Assembly: GCA_026168455.1 (NCBI GenBank)
Contig: CM047426.1
Span: 89,369,986 to 89,433,985 of the forward strand
Origin: Theocolax elegans
Taxonomy: Eukaryota; Arthropoda; Insecta; Hymenoptera; Cerocephalidae
DNA: 64,000 nucleotides
Direction: 5' to 3'
Shown: positions 13,983 to 25,906 of the stretch, in pieces
Numbering within the stretch: position 1 is the first letter of the stretch
How the letters are laid out: each line of letters begins with the position of its first letter
The notes under the pieces: generated by a model
The model's database searches: none
What the model saw: the letters and a program-made list of their open reading frames with translations, nothing else
What the model was told of the DNA's origin: nothing
Made by a program: the position numbers and the translations under genes

Positions 13983-15486
13983 CTCAAGAAATATATATAA
14001 AAATGTCAAGTGCTGGTATCGCGAGTTAAAGACTTGATTGAGATGTAAATGTGCGAATATGTTTCTTTTTATATATATATAATTATATATAAATTTTGAA
14101 AAAATATTCTTTGAAATTAATGAATATTCTTTGGCAAACTATCTATTAGGAGTTCAATTTCTGTATACAATGATAAATTATTTAAAATTTTTTATGCAAG
14201 CACATAAAATATTTTATAAATAATAAGCAAAGAAATTTGTATTAGATTCGAAGAATTTTTTTTTCAGATTCTGGGTGACTAAAATAAATGAAGAGTGCAT
14301 TTATCGTGTGTGAGTTTTAATGGTTGTAAAATTTTTATGAAATACATTCACTGAGCTATGTATATTTTTTGTGAGACAAACATAAAATAATCATGGACTG
14401 TTTTTAAAATTGTATTATTGGTGGTAAAAGGATTTTTATTATCTACTTTATGGTATAATAGCAAACATTTATTATTATTAAAAGAAATAATTATATATTA
14501 TGAGAAATGTGGGTTGCATTTTGAAACAATTGCACTGATATAAATTTTTGAAAATAAAATGCATATTTTTATTATAAAACTGTTTAAGTTATAATTTTTT
14601 AATTTACATATAATGTTTTATTTAAAATTGCAAAAGATAGTAAGAAAATTTTTTTTTTACTATTTCATTCATGAAATTAATGACAAAAATGTTATTCTAG
14701 AATAAGTTGGAGTGGTAAAATACTGTTGATTTATATATATTCTCATTAATATCAATAAACAATCAACTTGGTTTTAGCGTCAATAAAAATACAATCAATT
14801 TTTTAATTAAGTTTAATTTAGCAAGCGCTTCTTTATTAATTATTTTCTTACAAAATATTGCAATTTTTGACATATTTGTATAATTTTACTTTTTTACAGT
14901 CATTTAATTATTTACTAAAAGCGTCGATTCTATAATATTTTTGCATTGAGATACTTTTATTTTTTTTTGTCTTCAAATTAAGGGCAAAGTATAAAAATAT
15001 TAAAACTGCTAAATGCAATAAAAAGTCAAACATTTTAATGTGGATGTGTAGATTAAGTTGCAGATCTTGTTTAAGTGAAATCAAATTAGAATGAAAACTA
15101 CATTATACTAGATACAGATGTATGATGAGGATTAGTAAAAAAACAGTTACTTTGAAATCAACTATGTAATGTGCCTGTGAAGTTCTTAAATAATTTTAAA
15201 AATTTCGTCACTACAGATAAAATATAACATAAGACGTATATCTGAATAATTGTTACAGAAATTTTTAACATTTTGTTTCAATATTAATATTGTGTCAATA
15301 TAAAATTATTTTATTAATATTTTGTTGAAAAAGAAAACTTTATGCTGATGCAAGAAGAGGCTAAAATATGTTTTTAAATAGGTGTAATCAAAATGTATTT
15401 TAATATATAATATTCCAGTATTTCACACTATATCGTTTTGAATACGATGCAATATAAAATATTAGATATTTGCTCGTTAATATAAA

Positions 15487-15615
15487 GTTTTTGATGTAAA
15501 TGAATTGATTTCTACTAGCCAAATCATTCCAAAACGGGCGAGACTTCATTTCTCAGTCCCAGGAAGTGGTCCTTCTTAGACACTTCCTGAAGATTAATTC
15601 ATTTACATCAAAAAC
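15487..15615. repeat. 129-bp foldback element with perfect 20-bp inverted arms
   Basis: Left arm 15487-15506 and right arm 15596-15615 are exact reverse complements over 20 bases. G-U pairs extend the stem a few positions inward. The 89-base interior is richer in GC than its surroundings and contains a second perfect 9-bp hairpin (CAGGAAGTG at 15560-15568 with CACTTCCTG at 15581-15589). No clear target-site duplication is visible. It could be a small MITE-like element, a structured RNA or a hairpin precursor. The sequence alone does not decide. Confidence 0.8.
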
Positions 15616-16400
15616 AAAATGTATTTTATTTAATAATTACACCATTGTTAATTCATAATTAGCACATTGACTTATTGAATATTTAGCAAAAGTAGATCTG
15701 ATGACACATAAATAATTAAACAATTATAATCTACATGCCCCACAATTCTGTCAACAATAGAATCAAAATTTCGTAGTTAAATTTCATAAGAAAGCTTTCG
15801 AAAAATGTTTTTATATTTTTAAAAAGAAAACAATTTCAAAAGACTGACATTTTATCGAACAAAGGTCTAGAATCAATTATAAAATTTTATTGAACGTGTA
15901 TTTCAATTGTTTATATTTATGCAGTCGTTACTTTTCTTTATTAGATTGCTTAAAAATATTAATAAAAATTATTTGTCTACGAAAAATTTAAATGTGATTT
16001 AATCAAAATTAAAATTTGTAAGTGCAATACATTTCTTAAATGTTTATTAATGTATATCATTGTATTTAGATAAATTGTACTATTACTTCAAAAAATAATG
16101 CTTTTACAACTTTTTTTATTATAAGCATCAACAAGAAACGAATTGAACAATATTGCGTCAAAAAAATGTACTCAAATCTTGAACATACAATTAGCTTAAT
16201 AATTTATTCATACATACATTTTGTTGTATTTATATAGATTTTTATTTCAACAAAGTTAATGATTTATCTAGAAAACGATTTTAAATATCAAAGAAAACAC
16301 AATACAAAATGCTTATATTAAAAATTTTGTTGTCAAATAGATAATACTAATATAGTTTCTCTTTCCACAAAGGACCTAAATTAAAAAATATACAAACAAG

Positions 16401-16402
<2 letters not shown>

Positions 16403-16433
<31 letters not shown>
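16403..16433. repeat. TA dinucleotide microsatellite
   Basis: About 31 bases of uninterrupted alternating T and A in the spacer between the PGRMC-family gene and CBP. Confidence 0.9.
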
Positions 16434-16435
<2 letters not shown>

Positions 16436-17775
16436 ACAGTTTTCTATGTTCTATAATGACATAGAAAATATCTGTTAAGAATTATTTCCATCTTTCTTTA
16501 ATATAGCTGTACTTCCAAACTCTTTAAAACAGAGCGAACTATTTTTAAACCAGCACTACATAAAAAATAATTCAAACACTATATGTGTACTTTAAAACTT
16601 TACTGAAGATGCTTTTAACAACAATATTTTCAAAATATAGTGATCAAATATGCGCGTGCAACTTGCGTTATTAAAAGAAAAGAATTTATTGTATTTTTGT
16701 ATATGCATTTTAAATTTTGAGTATAACAAACAAATTTTGTATATGTTTTCTTAATTACAATATTTTTTTAACTCTTAGGGAAACTTAGAGTATTACTTAT
16801 GTAGCAGTAGTTTAAGGTGTTTAAAATGCATTCCTTCGAGCAAAATATTTCTGAAACTGCATTTGAATTATAATATTTTATAAGCTTTAATTGAGGTCTT
16901 TTTATGTATAACAACACACCAAAAATCTTTATCTACAATCTAAGCCATTGTAAAAAAGGGATAATCTGTGTCACTGCGTATATTTCTAACTTTTGTAAAA
17001 ATACAAATGATGTTAAAAAAGAAGCGTTATAGCTATTTAATATATGTGCACGATCGTGAAGATAAATAAAAATTTTTTTTGCGATATAACATGTAAGAAT
17101 GGCAGCTTGATCTTAAGATGCAGGTGTATTATCAAACAAAAATACTTATAAAATCGCAATTTATCTTGTAATTGTAAACGGGCATCGCACCAAAAAATAT
17201 ACATTGTTAGTACAAGGTATTATACATTGTTTCATTTGCATGAGCAGAAACATTAAAAATGTACAAAAATATTAATTGTATTTAGCACGATGTTTATTTT
17301 CCAAATATATTTTTTAAAAAATTAAAAATATTTACTATCAATTAATGTTTATTAAATATTTTATTTCTATTTATATTGCGAATATTAAAGATAATTAATA
17401 AAGAGTACGTATATTAATTATGATTTTTGAAAAATTTAACTGTAATTGTATTGATGAACATTATTGTAAAAGTAAAGCCATGAAATCAACGAGTTATCGT
17501 TTGTTGTTAAGACAATGCTGATTTATAATTGTAATAATTGTTTATCAATCGCTTGATTAATGATAACTATACTTAGCAGCTCTGTAAATATTATTATTTA
17601 ATAAAATTATAATTTACTATACGCAAAGTAATTGAATTTTACAATATTTAATAAATATATTTAATAATAATTAATAATTACATTATGAAATACGTGCTGT
17701 GTATAAAAAGAAAGAAGTTAATTTATTATGACTGTGTAACAGCTATAAATCATAATTAAAAAAAGGTTAAATTTT

Positions 17776-18830
17776 CATTGTTTACATCCATGCGATGTGT
17801 ACATATTGCTCGAGACCTGAAAGAACAACACATGTGCATATGGTACACGTGTTAAAAGCTCGAGATCGACGCAAACCGGTACATACATATACGAGTGTGC
17901 ATACAAAAAAATTGTATTGAATGAGTCGTGTGAATGAGCATCGAAAAGATTGAGAGAAAGAAAGAAAGATATAAAACAAAGGGTATAATGCATAGTTAAG
18001 CTTGATTTTTTCTGATTTTTATTTTGTACGTTATCCATGTATACATTTACTGTACACGTTCAAGTGAAAAAGCCATGGTGTTGCTTTGCACAAGTGCAAA
18101 TCAAATGCAATACACAACACATTATATATATAGAGGTATATATACTTTTCGTGTGGTGGGGACGAAGAGGCACGCGACTCCGAGTTTTCGATTGGTTCGA
18201 GAGCGGCTACATATACTTATTCTTTTTCTTTGTGAGAGGAGGTGGCTGCTCGCGTGTATATACGAATGAACCCATTAGTTCCCTTGTGTAAATATGTCGC
18301 TGACGCTTTTCATATACTTTTGCAATTTATAGTACACTGTTTTATCTTTTAGATAAAGGAGATGTTACTTCTTTTGTTATAGGGTATATGACATTTTCTG
18401 CAGAAATGTAAAATTTAACGAAATGCATTCTGAACAATCTTGGGTTGTGCCAAGGTAAAACTTAATTAATCGTTCTCTAGAGATACAAAAAAAGACTATC
18501 TTGTTAATTTATATTTATAAATCGATCCTAAAACCCGTAGAGCAAGTTAATTTTAAGCGACTTTACAAAATTTTGTTCTCGGACTATACCCAGTCTTTGA
18601 ATGTACACCTATGTAAAGCAACCCTTCGATCCAAGGAGTATCGACATGACGAAGGATTCATTATGCAGTCGCGCGCGTCGTCCCTTTCTATATACATATA
18701 CACGGCGTCCATTGCGCTGAAGTCTGTCTCTATATATATATATATATATATAAAATCCTCCACCGTGATTAAATTCTCTCAGCTGACTCGCGAGTATATG
18801 ACCACCCGGTAGAGGAAAAAAGAAATTCCT
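17776..18830. other. Spacer with two CpG-containing islets
   Basis: Islets at about 17800-18290 and 18590-18830 are distinctly richer in GC and CpG than the flanking DNA. They contain CG-rich words and a TA run near 18730-18752. The several ORFs crossing them on both strands have no domain-like content. They may be regulatory islets or ends of unannotated transcripts. No gene is claimed. Confidence 0.4.
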
Positions 18831-19880
18831 TATGGGGAGTCATTCGTCTCGATCCTTTTAACACGTTTACTTATGTAATTTCGAGTACTTACTCGTATTA
18901 TATGTACGAGCTTGTTTATTTCACTATTGGTATGCGCGCAACAAGTTCTCGATTCTTCATTATATAGTTATCATATATTTTTATAAAACAAATTAGTTAT
19001 TTTTAATAAATTATTTATTTTTAATTGAATAAATTTAAGTAAATGTTATTTATTTTGAATATAGATGATTTAATGTAAACAAAAATAGTTATTTAATTAA
19101 ACTAAATATTATTTCTTTAAATATATATTTTGTATTTGCACATTTTAGAAGATATCTTCAAATAAAAAGAAGATACTTATTGTTGATAAATCTGTTGATT
19201 CTTTTTTTCTAATTACGAGCTAATGTTTTTTCGCTGAATTAATTTTTAATTATTATTTTCAATAACTTTATTTTTTTTACATTTTAGGAAAAAATTTATT
19301 TATTTATATATATTTTGTTATTTATGTACTTTTTTATTTCCATCGTTATGTTTTATACAGGTACTTAAATTTTTTAATAGTAGAATAAAAAAGTAGATAA
19401 ACGTCGTTACGTTTTAGTAATATTTTTGGTCATGAAATTTCATTCATGTTTCTAACTATATATTTTCAAATTACTATTACTAATACTTTGACATTTAAGA
19501 CAGATAAGAAATTCAGATTAAATATATTGTTTACAATTGTAACAAAATTCAGTTTATTAGATCAATTACTTAATATTTCAAGTCTTCTGTATTTTTACAT
19601 TGCCGTAAAAAATATTTATCAATGAATTTTATATTCTATTGGTGTTTAACCCATACGCGAATTTAAAGGTATATCGGTCTTTTAAAATCTTCGCATTGTA
19701 TTTAAAAAATAAGATATAATAAGTGCAGGCTGATTATGCGTTTAAGCATAAACTCCAAAAGAAGCGTTTGCCGTACGTTGAAAGCGAATTGAGGAACAAC
19801 AATACAAGTTTCAACCCTTGTAACGAGATGAAGTAAAAAAAAAAAGCAAATTTGTAACACAGTGACCTATAATACAGTTA
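18831..19880. other. AT-rich spacer
   Basis: No gene, RNA or notable repeat seen. AT-rich with dense stops. Confidence 0.5.
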
Positions 19881-20290
19881 TAATCGGTAATTGGGTCCTT
19901 GAGGCGCAGCAGGAGATCACCTGTTTTTCCTGTGAATGAAGCAAAACGTTGCATATACGCGCACAGCTGTCTTCTTTTGGTGGAGCGCGCGCGCGCGCGC
20001 GCTCGAGTAGAGAGCGAGCAAGCGAGACTGCCGGCACGTGCCACCTTCTCCGACGTATCTTGTATATACACTCTCTCTCTATATATCTCTCTTCCCTTTT
20101 CCGTCGCCAAACATCTCTTGTCCGATCCTCTTGCCGTAGCTCCGCGCGCACTTGATGTTTGTCGCGGACCGCTTACGCGTGCAGTGAACTTGATTTTTCG
20201 AAGGTTGCACTTGCGGAGTTTAAATGGAGAAGAAGAGGGGAGCGTTTGGTATTTTTAAGGGTCTCGCTCTCTCTGTCAGTATTTGTGTAT
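19881..20290. promoter_or_regulatory. Isolated CpG-rich islet with E-box palindrome
   Basis: A compact GC/CpG-rich islet within AT-rich DNA. It contains an alternating GC run at 19985-20002, a 10-bp palindrome GGCACGTGCC at 20033-20042 with a canonical CACGTG E-box, and a CT-rich tract at about 20070-20100. The composition resembles the proven gene starts in this window, but no coding exon is visible next to it. It could be an enhancer, a distal CBP promoter or a non-coding transcript start. Confidence 0.35.
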
Positions 20291-20368
20291 CAAATGCATC
20301 TATTTCTTTTATTTTCTATCAGAGAAGTATGTCTTTTTTTGCATTAGTCAGGATATTGAATAACAGTT

Positions 20369-20391
20369 CAATTAATTAATTAATTAATTAA
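20369..20391. repeat. AATT tetranucleotide repeat
   Basis: Short tandem run of the AATT unit, about 23 bases, just past the CpG islet. Confidence 0.85.
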
Positions 20392-22190
20392 ATAATTAAT
20401 TCAACAAAGCTTTTAATTAAATATATATCTTATACGGTACTCTTATTATTGTTTGCAATAATTAACATAAAATACTTCTGAAGATTAAAAAGTTATTGAA
20501 AATTGATCTTTTCATACACATACTTTGAGAAGATTTATATAAGAAACAATTAGGTACATCATAGTCCAAATGACAAAAAAAATCATGCTCTTTGTTGTTT
20601 TTCTTTATACGATACATATTTTCATGTGTATATAGTATTATGTTACATAAATTATATATAACAGATAGATTGATTAAATGGCACATATTTGTACGGCTTG
20701 TTTCTTTTTTCAGATACCGTCTAAACAATTGTAGCATGCAACAAAGTAGGAGAAAAAATAAAATTTCATGCAAGTTCATCACACGTAAATAGCCGTAAAA
20801 GTATTAAATAAATTTGTAAAAATACGTATTTAAATTGGTCGCACTACTTAAATTATAATGCGATGTCCCCATTGTTTAAAATTGCGACTTTTATATTTAG
20901 TCATTCCATTCCAAAAGATTTGTTCGATAACAAATTTCATAAAAATAGTTTAAAAAATTGTTACACGATCAATTGATATATATACAAAGATACTTGAATT
21001 TTCGCATAGTGTATCTTTTTTAATAAATTGTTTATTTATTTCGGCATTATTTCCGTTGAATAGATAATATTAGATTCTTTTTATGAATGTCTTCAAAATG
21101 ATTCCTGAAATTTTACATGGCAAACATTATTAATACATATTTTTTCTAGATAGTATTTATACCAATTTACATTGTATTCGCTTGAAGGGGCTGCATGTTT
21201 TCTTATACGTTGACTTAATTTATAAAAAATAAGTACTGTGATTTGTATTTCATAATATATATTAATATGAAAATGCTCTGATAAAATGGGCTTAGTGTTA
21301 TTATGATTTGAAATACAAGTTTTGCGATGAATATTAGATAATGCAAATTATTAAGGAATAACTAAACTTTCGCGACTGAATTACAATAAATGAATGACTG
21401 AATCCTAAGAAAATGAACTTTCGATTTTTATGTTATATATACCTATACCGTATCATATTCCTGATCAGTATTCAATTCTTGATCATTTTGTTAATTTAAA
21501 TAATAATTTAATAATTTAAAAAATAATACAAAAAGCAACTTTAAAAAGTAATTATAGATCAAATACAAAAATCCATATATTATTTGAAAATATACTTATT
21601 ATTTACTTTGTATTATGTGTATAGTTGATGTGATCAGAAATTGGGTATGCTACGAAATGGTACGTGTAAATTTGTGACGTTATCTGTATTCATATTATTT
21701 TTAATATGAATTATGATAAGTAAGGTACTTTTGTACTTACAAATGCGCGGTTAGTCTATTTTATACGTTATGATTCGCGATTGGAGAAAAAGTCAGAATA
21801 TGTATAGAATAATATAATATAAATAATAAAGATAACAAAATTTCATTATCCATCAATTATTAGATTTATAATTTAAAAAGTTCTAATGATACTGCAAAAA
21901 AATATTTCTTTAATCACTTGGAGTTTTAGCCTTCATGCAATGCAATAAATTGTCACACTAATGAAAAATTAAAGAATATACTTTTCAGTTTTTGGTTTTC
22001 AGGGGTATTAAGTTTAAAGAGAACTAAATGCACGTATTGACGATAAAGTTCCAAAGTAGTTGTATCTTCTTTCGTCTATCTTATCTGGATAAATAACAAA
22101 AGTAGGTACTGAAATTTAAAATTTGAATAGAGCTATCGGTTTGAAAATCTGAGGATCCTGAAATCTAAGTCACGTAGGAACTAAAACGTA
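20392..22190. other. AT-rich spacer without gene
   Basis: No supported gene. A 106-codon minus-strand ORF at 20462-20782 has AT-driven composition and no family signature, so it is not called. Confidence 0.5.
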
Positions 22191-23559
22191 CTTAGCGGCT
22201 ATAGAGAAGAGAAAGAGCCTAACGCGAGCGCGATATAATGAGTATACGATATACGTTAAAAAACGTTTGTGGCGCGTAGCCCGTCTCTGGAACAGTCAAA
22301 AATCGAATTCTACGGGTAGTAACCAATCTTACGGCCTTGGCTCAAACACCTGCGGAAAAAAAGATCTTTCTCGTTACATCTCTATAAACTGCATATATAT
22401 CAAATCTGCAAAAAAATAAACGAACCTTTTACCAAAAATAAAACTAACCAACATTTCTAACCTCAAAAAAAAAATTTTCATTTTACTCCTTACCTGTTAT
22501 ACAGTTATAAGCGCTACACGAATCACCGAAAAAATGAGTTTGAGTAAAGAAAAAAAAATCGGTGCACTCAAGGGAGTCACCCGCACACGTCTCACAGGTG
22601 TTCGACCGGCCATGTTACGTCTCGCGAAGAGAGAGAGAGAAAGAGATATGGAGCGCCACGATCCTACGACGCCAGCACTAAAAAATCTTTGGATTTCCCT
22701 GAGTTTAACCTTAAACCATGAAAAATCAAAGCTTTGCCATCGCATTATATTACGAGATGAACAGAAGTACCTATAAAAACAATAAAAATGAGCATTGTTT
22801 CCATTAACCTCGAAGGTTACATAGGTATATATGTTTTTTGGTTAAAGGACCCCGGTGTGTTTTAAAGGGCACCGAAGTAGACAAAGACGGAGGATATACA
22901 CGATAGACGTATATGCGTATATACCGTGTACGCATCTCTAACGAGACGAGTGAAGGAAAGAAGCGAAAGCCACCACCTATGTAGAAAAACGCAGTAACAC
23001 ATCGTTCGTATTCGTACCGTTCTTACGTGATATCTCACACGTATAGGGTGCATCTACACACACACATAATGATGCATACGTGTGTATATGTATATATATA
23101 ACCTACAAAATAACAAAAATGCTACAGTGCAGGTAAATGTTGGAGGGTAGCGTGTGCGAAAGTTAAAAAGTATATAAGGGGTAATCATTGAGATTTTGGT
23201 TAATATATATATATATATGATCTAGATAGATATAGATATATGCGTATGTATGTAAGCCGAGTCGAACTCGAGAGCGGAGAGGAGAGCCCGAGAGGAGATA
23301 TCCGCGTAGAGAAAAGGAGAGGCGGTGGCGGTGGTATAGTATAGGAGTATAGCGATGGCCCCCAGCCCCCCCTCGATCGAGTCGAGACTCGACGACTCGA
23401 GTCGCGCGCGTCTCGCTCTCTCTCTCTTAGTCTCTTAGTGTCGCGGTACATCGTATTGGTATATAGATGTATATGTATATACACGGAGTCTTAGGCGCAT
23501 CGAGTCTCGCGCATCGCAACCTAAAGTCATACGCACCTTCGCGTCTTTGAACAATGACG
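22191..23559. other. Upstream flank of CBP, increasing in GC
   Basis: Mixed sequence becoming more CpG-rich toward 23560. It contains GA-rich and TA-rich tracts (for example 23201-23218) and no coding exon I can support. Likely distal promoter or upstream leader of CBP. Confidence 0.4.
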
Positions 23560-23926
23560 GTAATCGAGACGGTTACCACGGGGTCTCCCGGACTCTCCCG
23601 ATGATCGGGATCGTACTCGCGATGTTGATAGACGGTCGCGGAACCCGTCACGCCGGTAAACCCGTAACCTTAGCCAATCGAGTCCTCTAAGCCCGGCCAC
23701 GTGACCGCCTCGACGAATCGGGAGGCTCGGCTGCGCTCGAGTCCGGCCTAAAAGCAACCCGCTGGCAGTACGGGCCAGTCGGACATTTTCCCCTGACAAG
23801 CGCAGCTCAGCCGCGACGAGAGCGCACTCGAGCGCCACACTCTCTGCTCTCTGCGCACGCATACAAACAAACGGGGGAGAACTCGTCCGTCGGTATACAG
23901 TATATACCAACCTACCAACTACATCG

Positions 23927-23927
23927 T

Positions 23928-23966
<39 letters not shown>

Positions 23967-23998
23967 CGAGAACAACCTACCGACCGAGAACTAAAGAC

Positions 23999-24034
<36 letters not shown>
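23927..24034 (+). repeat. Twin GA-dinucleotide tracts
   Basis: Two GA runs (23927-23970 and 24003-24034), nearly pure, separated by about 30 bases. In insects such tracts bind GAGA-type factors and go with paused promoters. That role here is inference. Confidence 0.85.
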
Positions 24035-24037
<3 letters not shown>

Positions 24038-24212
24038 CTCGGTGTCCGTCGTATCGTATATGAGTCTCGCGCCAGAGTGAAAATACACACGAAGGTGCGC
24101 GCGCGCACAACCGAGTCTCTCCGTCTCGCTCGACAGACCCACTGTCACTCGGGCGCAAGTCTATCTCCATCTTCGTCGCGCAACAGCGAGAGCGGAGTAC
24201 CACCAGCAGCAC

Positions 24213-24233
24213 CAGCAGCAGCAGCAGCAGCAG
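24213..24233 (+). repeat. CAG trinucleotide run in the CBP leader
   Basis: Seven uninterrupted CAG units directly upstream of the YY1-like motif. Non-coding here because it lies well upstream of the CBP start codon. Confidence 0.85.
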
Positions 24234-25000
24234 CCGCCGCCATTTTGCTCGTCGTGTGTGTCGTGCGTGTCGAGTGTGTAGTGCGCCACCGTCCTCGTCA
24301 CCGCGGTCCCTCCCCTTGCATCGGCATCGGATCAGTCGAGCTCGGGAGGAACATCGCTCGGGAGCCACGTTAAAGCCGCATTAAATACGGAACCGCGTAT
24401 CCTCAGCTACGTTGAGTTTGTGCGCTGGCGGATAGCGCGCCTCTTCCCTCTCTCTCTCTCGTGCGGCGCGTGTGCCAGTGGTGCCCCCGAAGAGCCTGTC
24501 CCGGGGACTGAGGGAGAGAGAGAGACGGAGAGCGAAGATAGAGAGGGAGCGCGAGAGAGCGAGAGACCGAGCGAGCGAGCGAGCGAGAAAACCCACACAC
24601 TCGCACAGCGAGAGGGAGCGCTCGCGTCTCTCTCGGTCGTAGCCGCCTTAGCCGTCACCGCCACCGCCGCCACCCCGTCCGAGTGCGGAGGCGAGCGCGC
24701 AAGAAGGACCATTGTCGCTACGAGTCGAGGTCCGAGGAGAACCCGGTGGGCAAGGACGTCTCGACCTCGGGGTGTACGTGGCCAGCCGACGATCGCGCGC
24801 GCCCCAGCCTAAGCGCGCGTGTGCGTGTCTGTGTGTGTGTGTGTGCGAGTGAGTGCGTGCGCGCGCGCGCGAGCGAGCTAGCGAGCGTGTTTGCGTTTTC
24901 GTTGGTGTGCGTGTGCGTGTGCTCGGCTCTGGTCGTCGCCGTCCGCCGAGCACCGAGAGCTCCAGAGGGCGCGTAAGAGAGAAAAAGCGGAGCAGCGAAG

Positions 25001-25048
25001 ATGGTACCAGCGGCGCCCGTCAGGATCGCCCTGAGGTACGCCAAGTGA
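25001..25048 (+). CDS. Upstream ORF in the CBP leader
   Basis: Fifteen-codon ORF (peptide MVPAAPVRIALRYAK) with strong initiation context (GAAGATGG). It would reduce initiation at the CBP start if present in the mature mRNA. A donor-like GTACGC inside it could instead make this the end of a spliced leader exon. Whether it is translated is unknown. Confidence 0.3.
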   Translation: MVPAAPVRIALRYAK

Positions 25049-25714
25049 TAAAAGCCACGACGCACGGGATCATCGTACCGGGTAACGCGGATCGCGAGTG
25101 CTCGTACCTTGGACCCGGTGGGTGCGCTCGGGCGTACCGCATAGACAGCTATACAAACTACGCGTACGACATCGACAACATCAACAACAACAGCAGTAGG
25201 AGCAGCAGGATCGGCAGGATCACCAGCCAGAGTGAGAGGGACAGGAGCAGCAAGACCAAGACTAAGAAGAAGAAGAAGAAGAAATCTAAATCTAAATCTG
25301 CACGCGCGCGACTTGTGTGCCGTTGTGTTTTGGCGGCGGCGTCGGCGGCAGCGCCGAGGGTGTCTACGCCGTGGACCGGAGTGCGCGCATGTGCCGGAAC
25401 GACCGTACCGAGCGAGTAAACTGCCGAGGACTCTAGGATGCCCAATGGTTGACGAGGTGGTCTCTCGCGCACGGGGAGGAGGCTCGGGCCCGCGCGCCAC
25501 GACGACGCGCATCAAGGAGGATCATCCAACGTCAACGATTTGGAGGAGGGGCGGCCCGGGCTGCTCCGTTGGGCCGATGAACCTGGAGTCTCCGCCGGCC
25601 CCGATAGAGCTAGCCCGAGGAGGCCGCCTCCAGGCCCACCGAGACTAGCCGCGAGTGCGCGCACGCGCTCTCTCGCGTTTATTAGCGGAACGGTGCACCC
25701 GTGTCTCCACGACC

Positions 25715-25740
25715 GTCTGTCTGTCTGTCTGTCTGCCTGT
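25715..25740. repeat. CTGT tetranucleotide repeat in the CBP leader
   Basis: About six tandem CTGT-type units followed by degenerate CTGC/CCGC copies. Confidence 0.8.
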
Positions 25741-25906
25741 CCGCCTCTCCGACACTCCGACTGACCGCCTCTTTCTGCCTCTCTATCCGTGCGTCCGTCC
25801 TCTAGACGATTATTACATCCGTATTATTATTAACTACCCGTCGATTGTTTTGCGCCTCCCGCGATTTGGAGGCTAACGCAAGTGACACTCAGTTTACACC
25901 GGGAGC

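Larger units (their letters stand above)
13983..17775. other. AT-rich 3' UTR/spacer downstream of the PGRMC-family gene
   Basis: No gene is supported. The stretch is AT-rich with short ORFs only. It holds the foldback element at 15487-15615 and a TA microsatellite at 16403-16433. Confidence 0.5.
23560..24260 (+). promoter_or_regulatory. Probable core and proximal promoter of CBP
   Basis: CpG-rich block with recognisable elements: a near-palindrome with 7-bp arms at 23596-23610, a CCAAT box (AGCCAATC, 23672-23679), a USF/MITF-type E-box (GGCCACGTGACC, 23695-23706), two GAGA tracts (23927-23970 and 24003-24034) and a YY1/Pho-like GCCGCCATTTTG at 24236-24247. This arrangement suggests transcription starts at roughly 23.7-24.2 kb, giving a leader of about 1.7-2.2 kb before the CBP start codon unless it is spliced. 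The exact start site is not determinable from sequence. Confidence 0.55.
24248..25906 (+). other. GC-rich 5' leader of CBP with upstream ORFs
   Basis: Very GC/CpG-rich, low-complexity sequence including GAGC repeats (about 24569-24587), GT and GC runs (about 24830-24871) and a CTGT run (25715-25740). Several upstream ATGs precede the CBP start. One at 25001-25048 encodes 15 residues in strong context and contains a splice-donor-like GAG|GTACGC. Another at 25576-25647 encodes 23 residues. Long ORFs in all frames here reflect the scarcity of stops in GC-rich DNA, not genes. An unrecognised intron within the leader is possible. Confidence 0.5.

Noticed and set aside
20462..20782. 106-codon minus-strand ORF with a hydrophobic start resembling a signal peptide
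   Set aside because: AT-driven amino-acid use (F, L, N, K, I, Y), no recognisable domain and no supporting splice structure. Hydrophobic runs arise readily from T-rich DNA.
23527..23910. 127-codon minus-strand ORF in the promoter block
   Set aside because: It overlaps the CCAAT/E-box promoter region and shows no family similarity. Stop scarcity in CpG-rich DNA explains it.
24853..25419. 188-codon plus-strand ORF upstream of CBP
   Set aside because: Composition follows GC, AAG and CAG repeats. It is not in frame with CBP and has no domain-like content.
24718..25515. 265-codon minus-strand ORF across the CBP leader
   Set aside because: GC-rich low-complexity DNA has few stops on either strand. 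The product is R/A/T-rich with repeat-driven segments and no recognisable domain, and similar ORFs occur in several frames at once.
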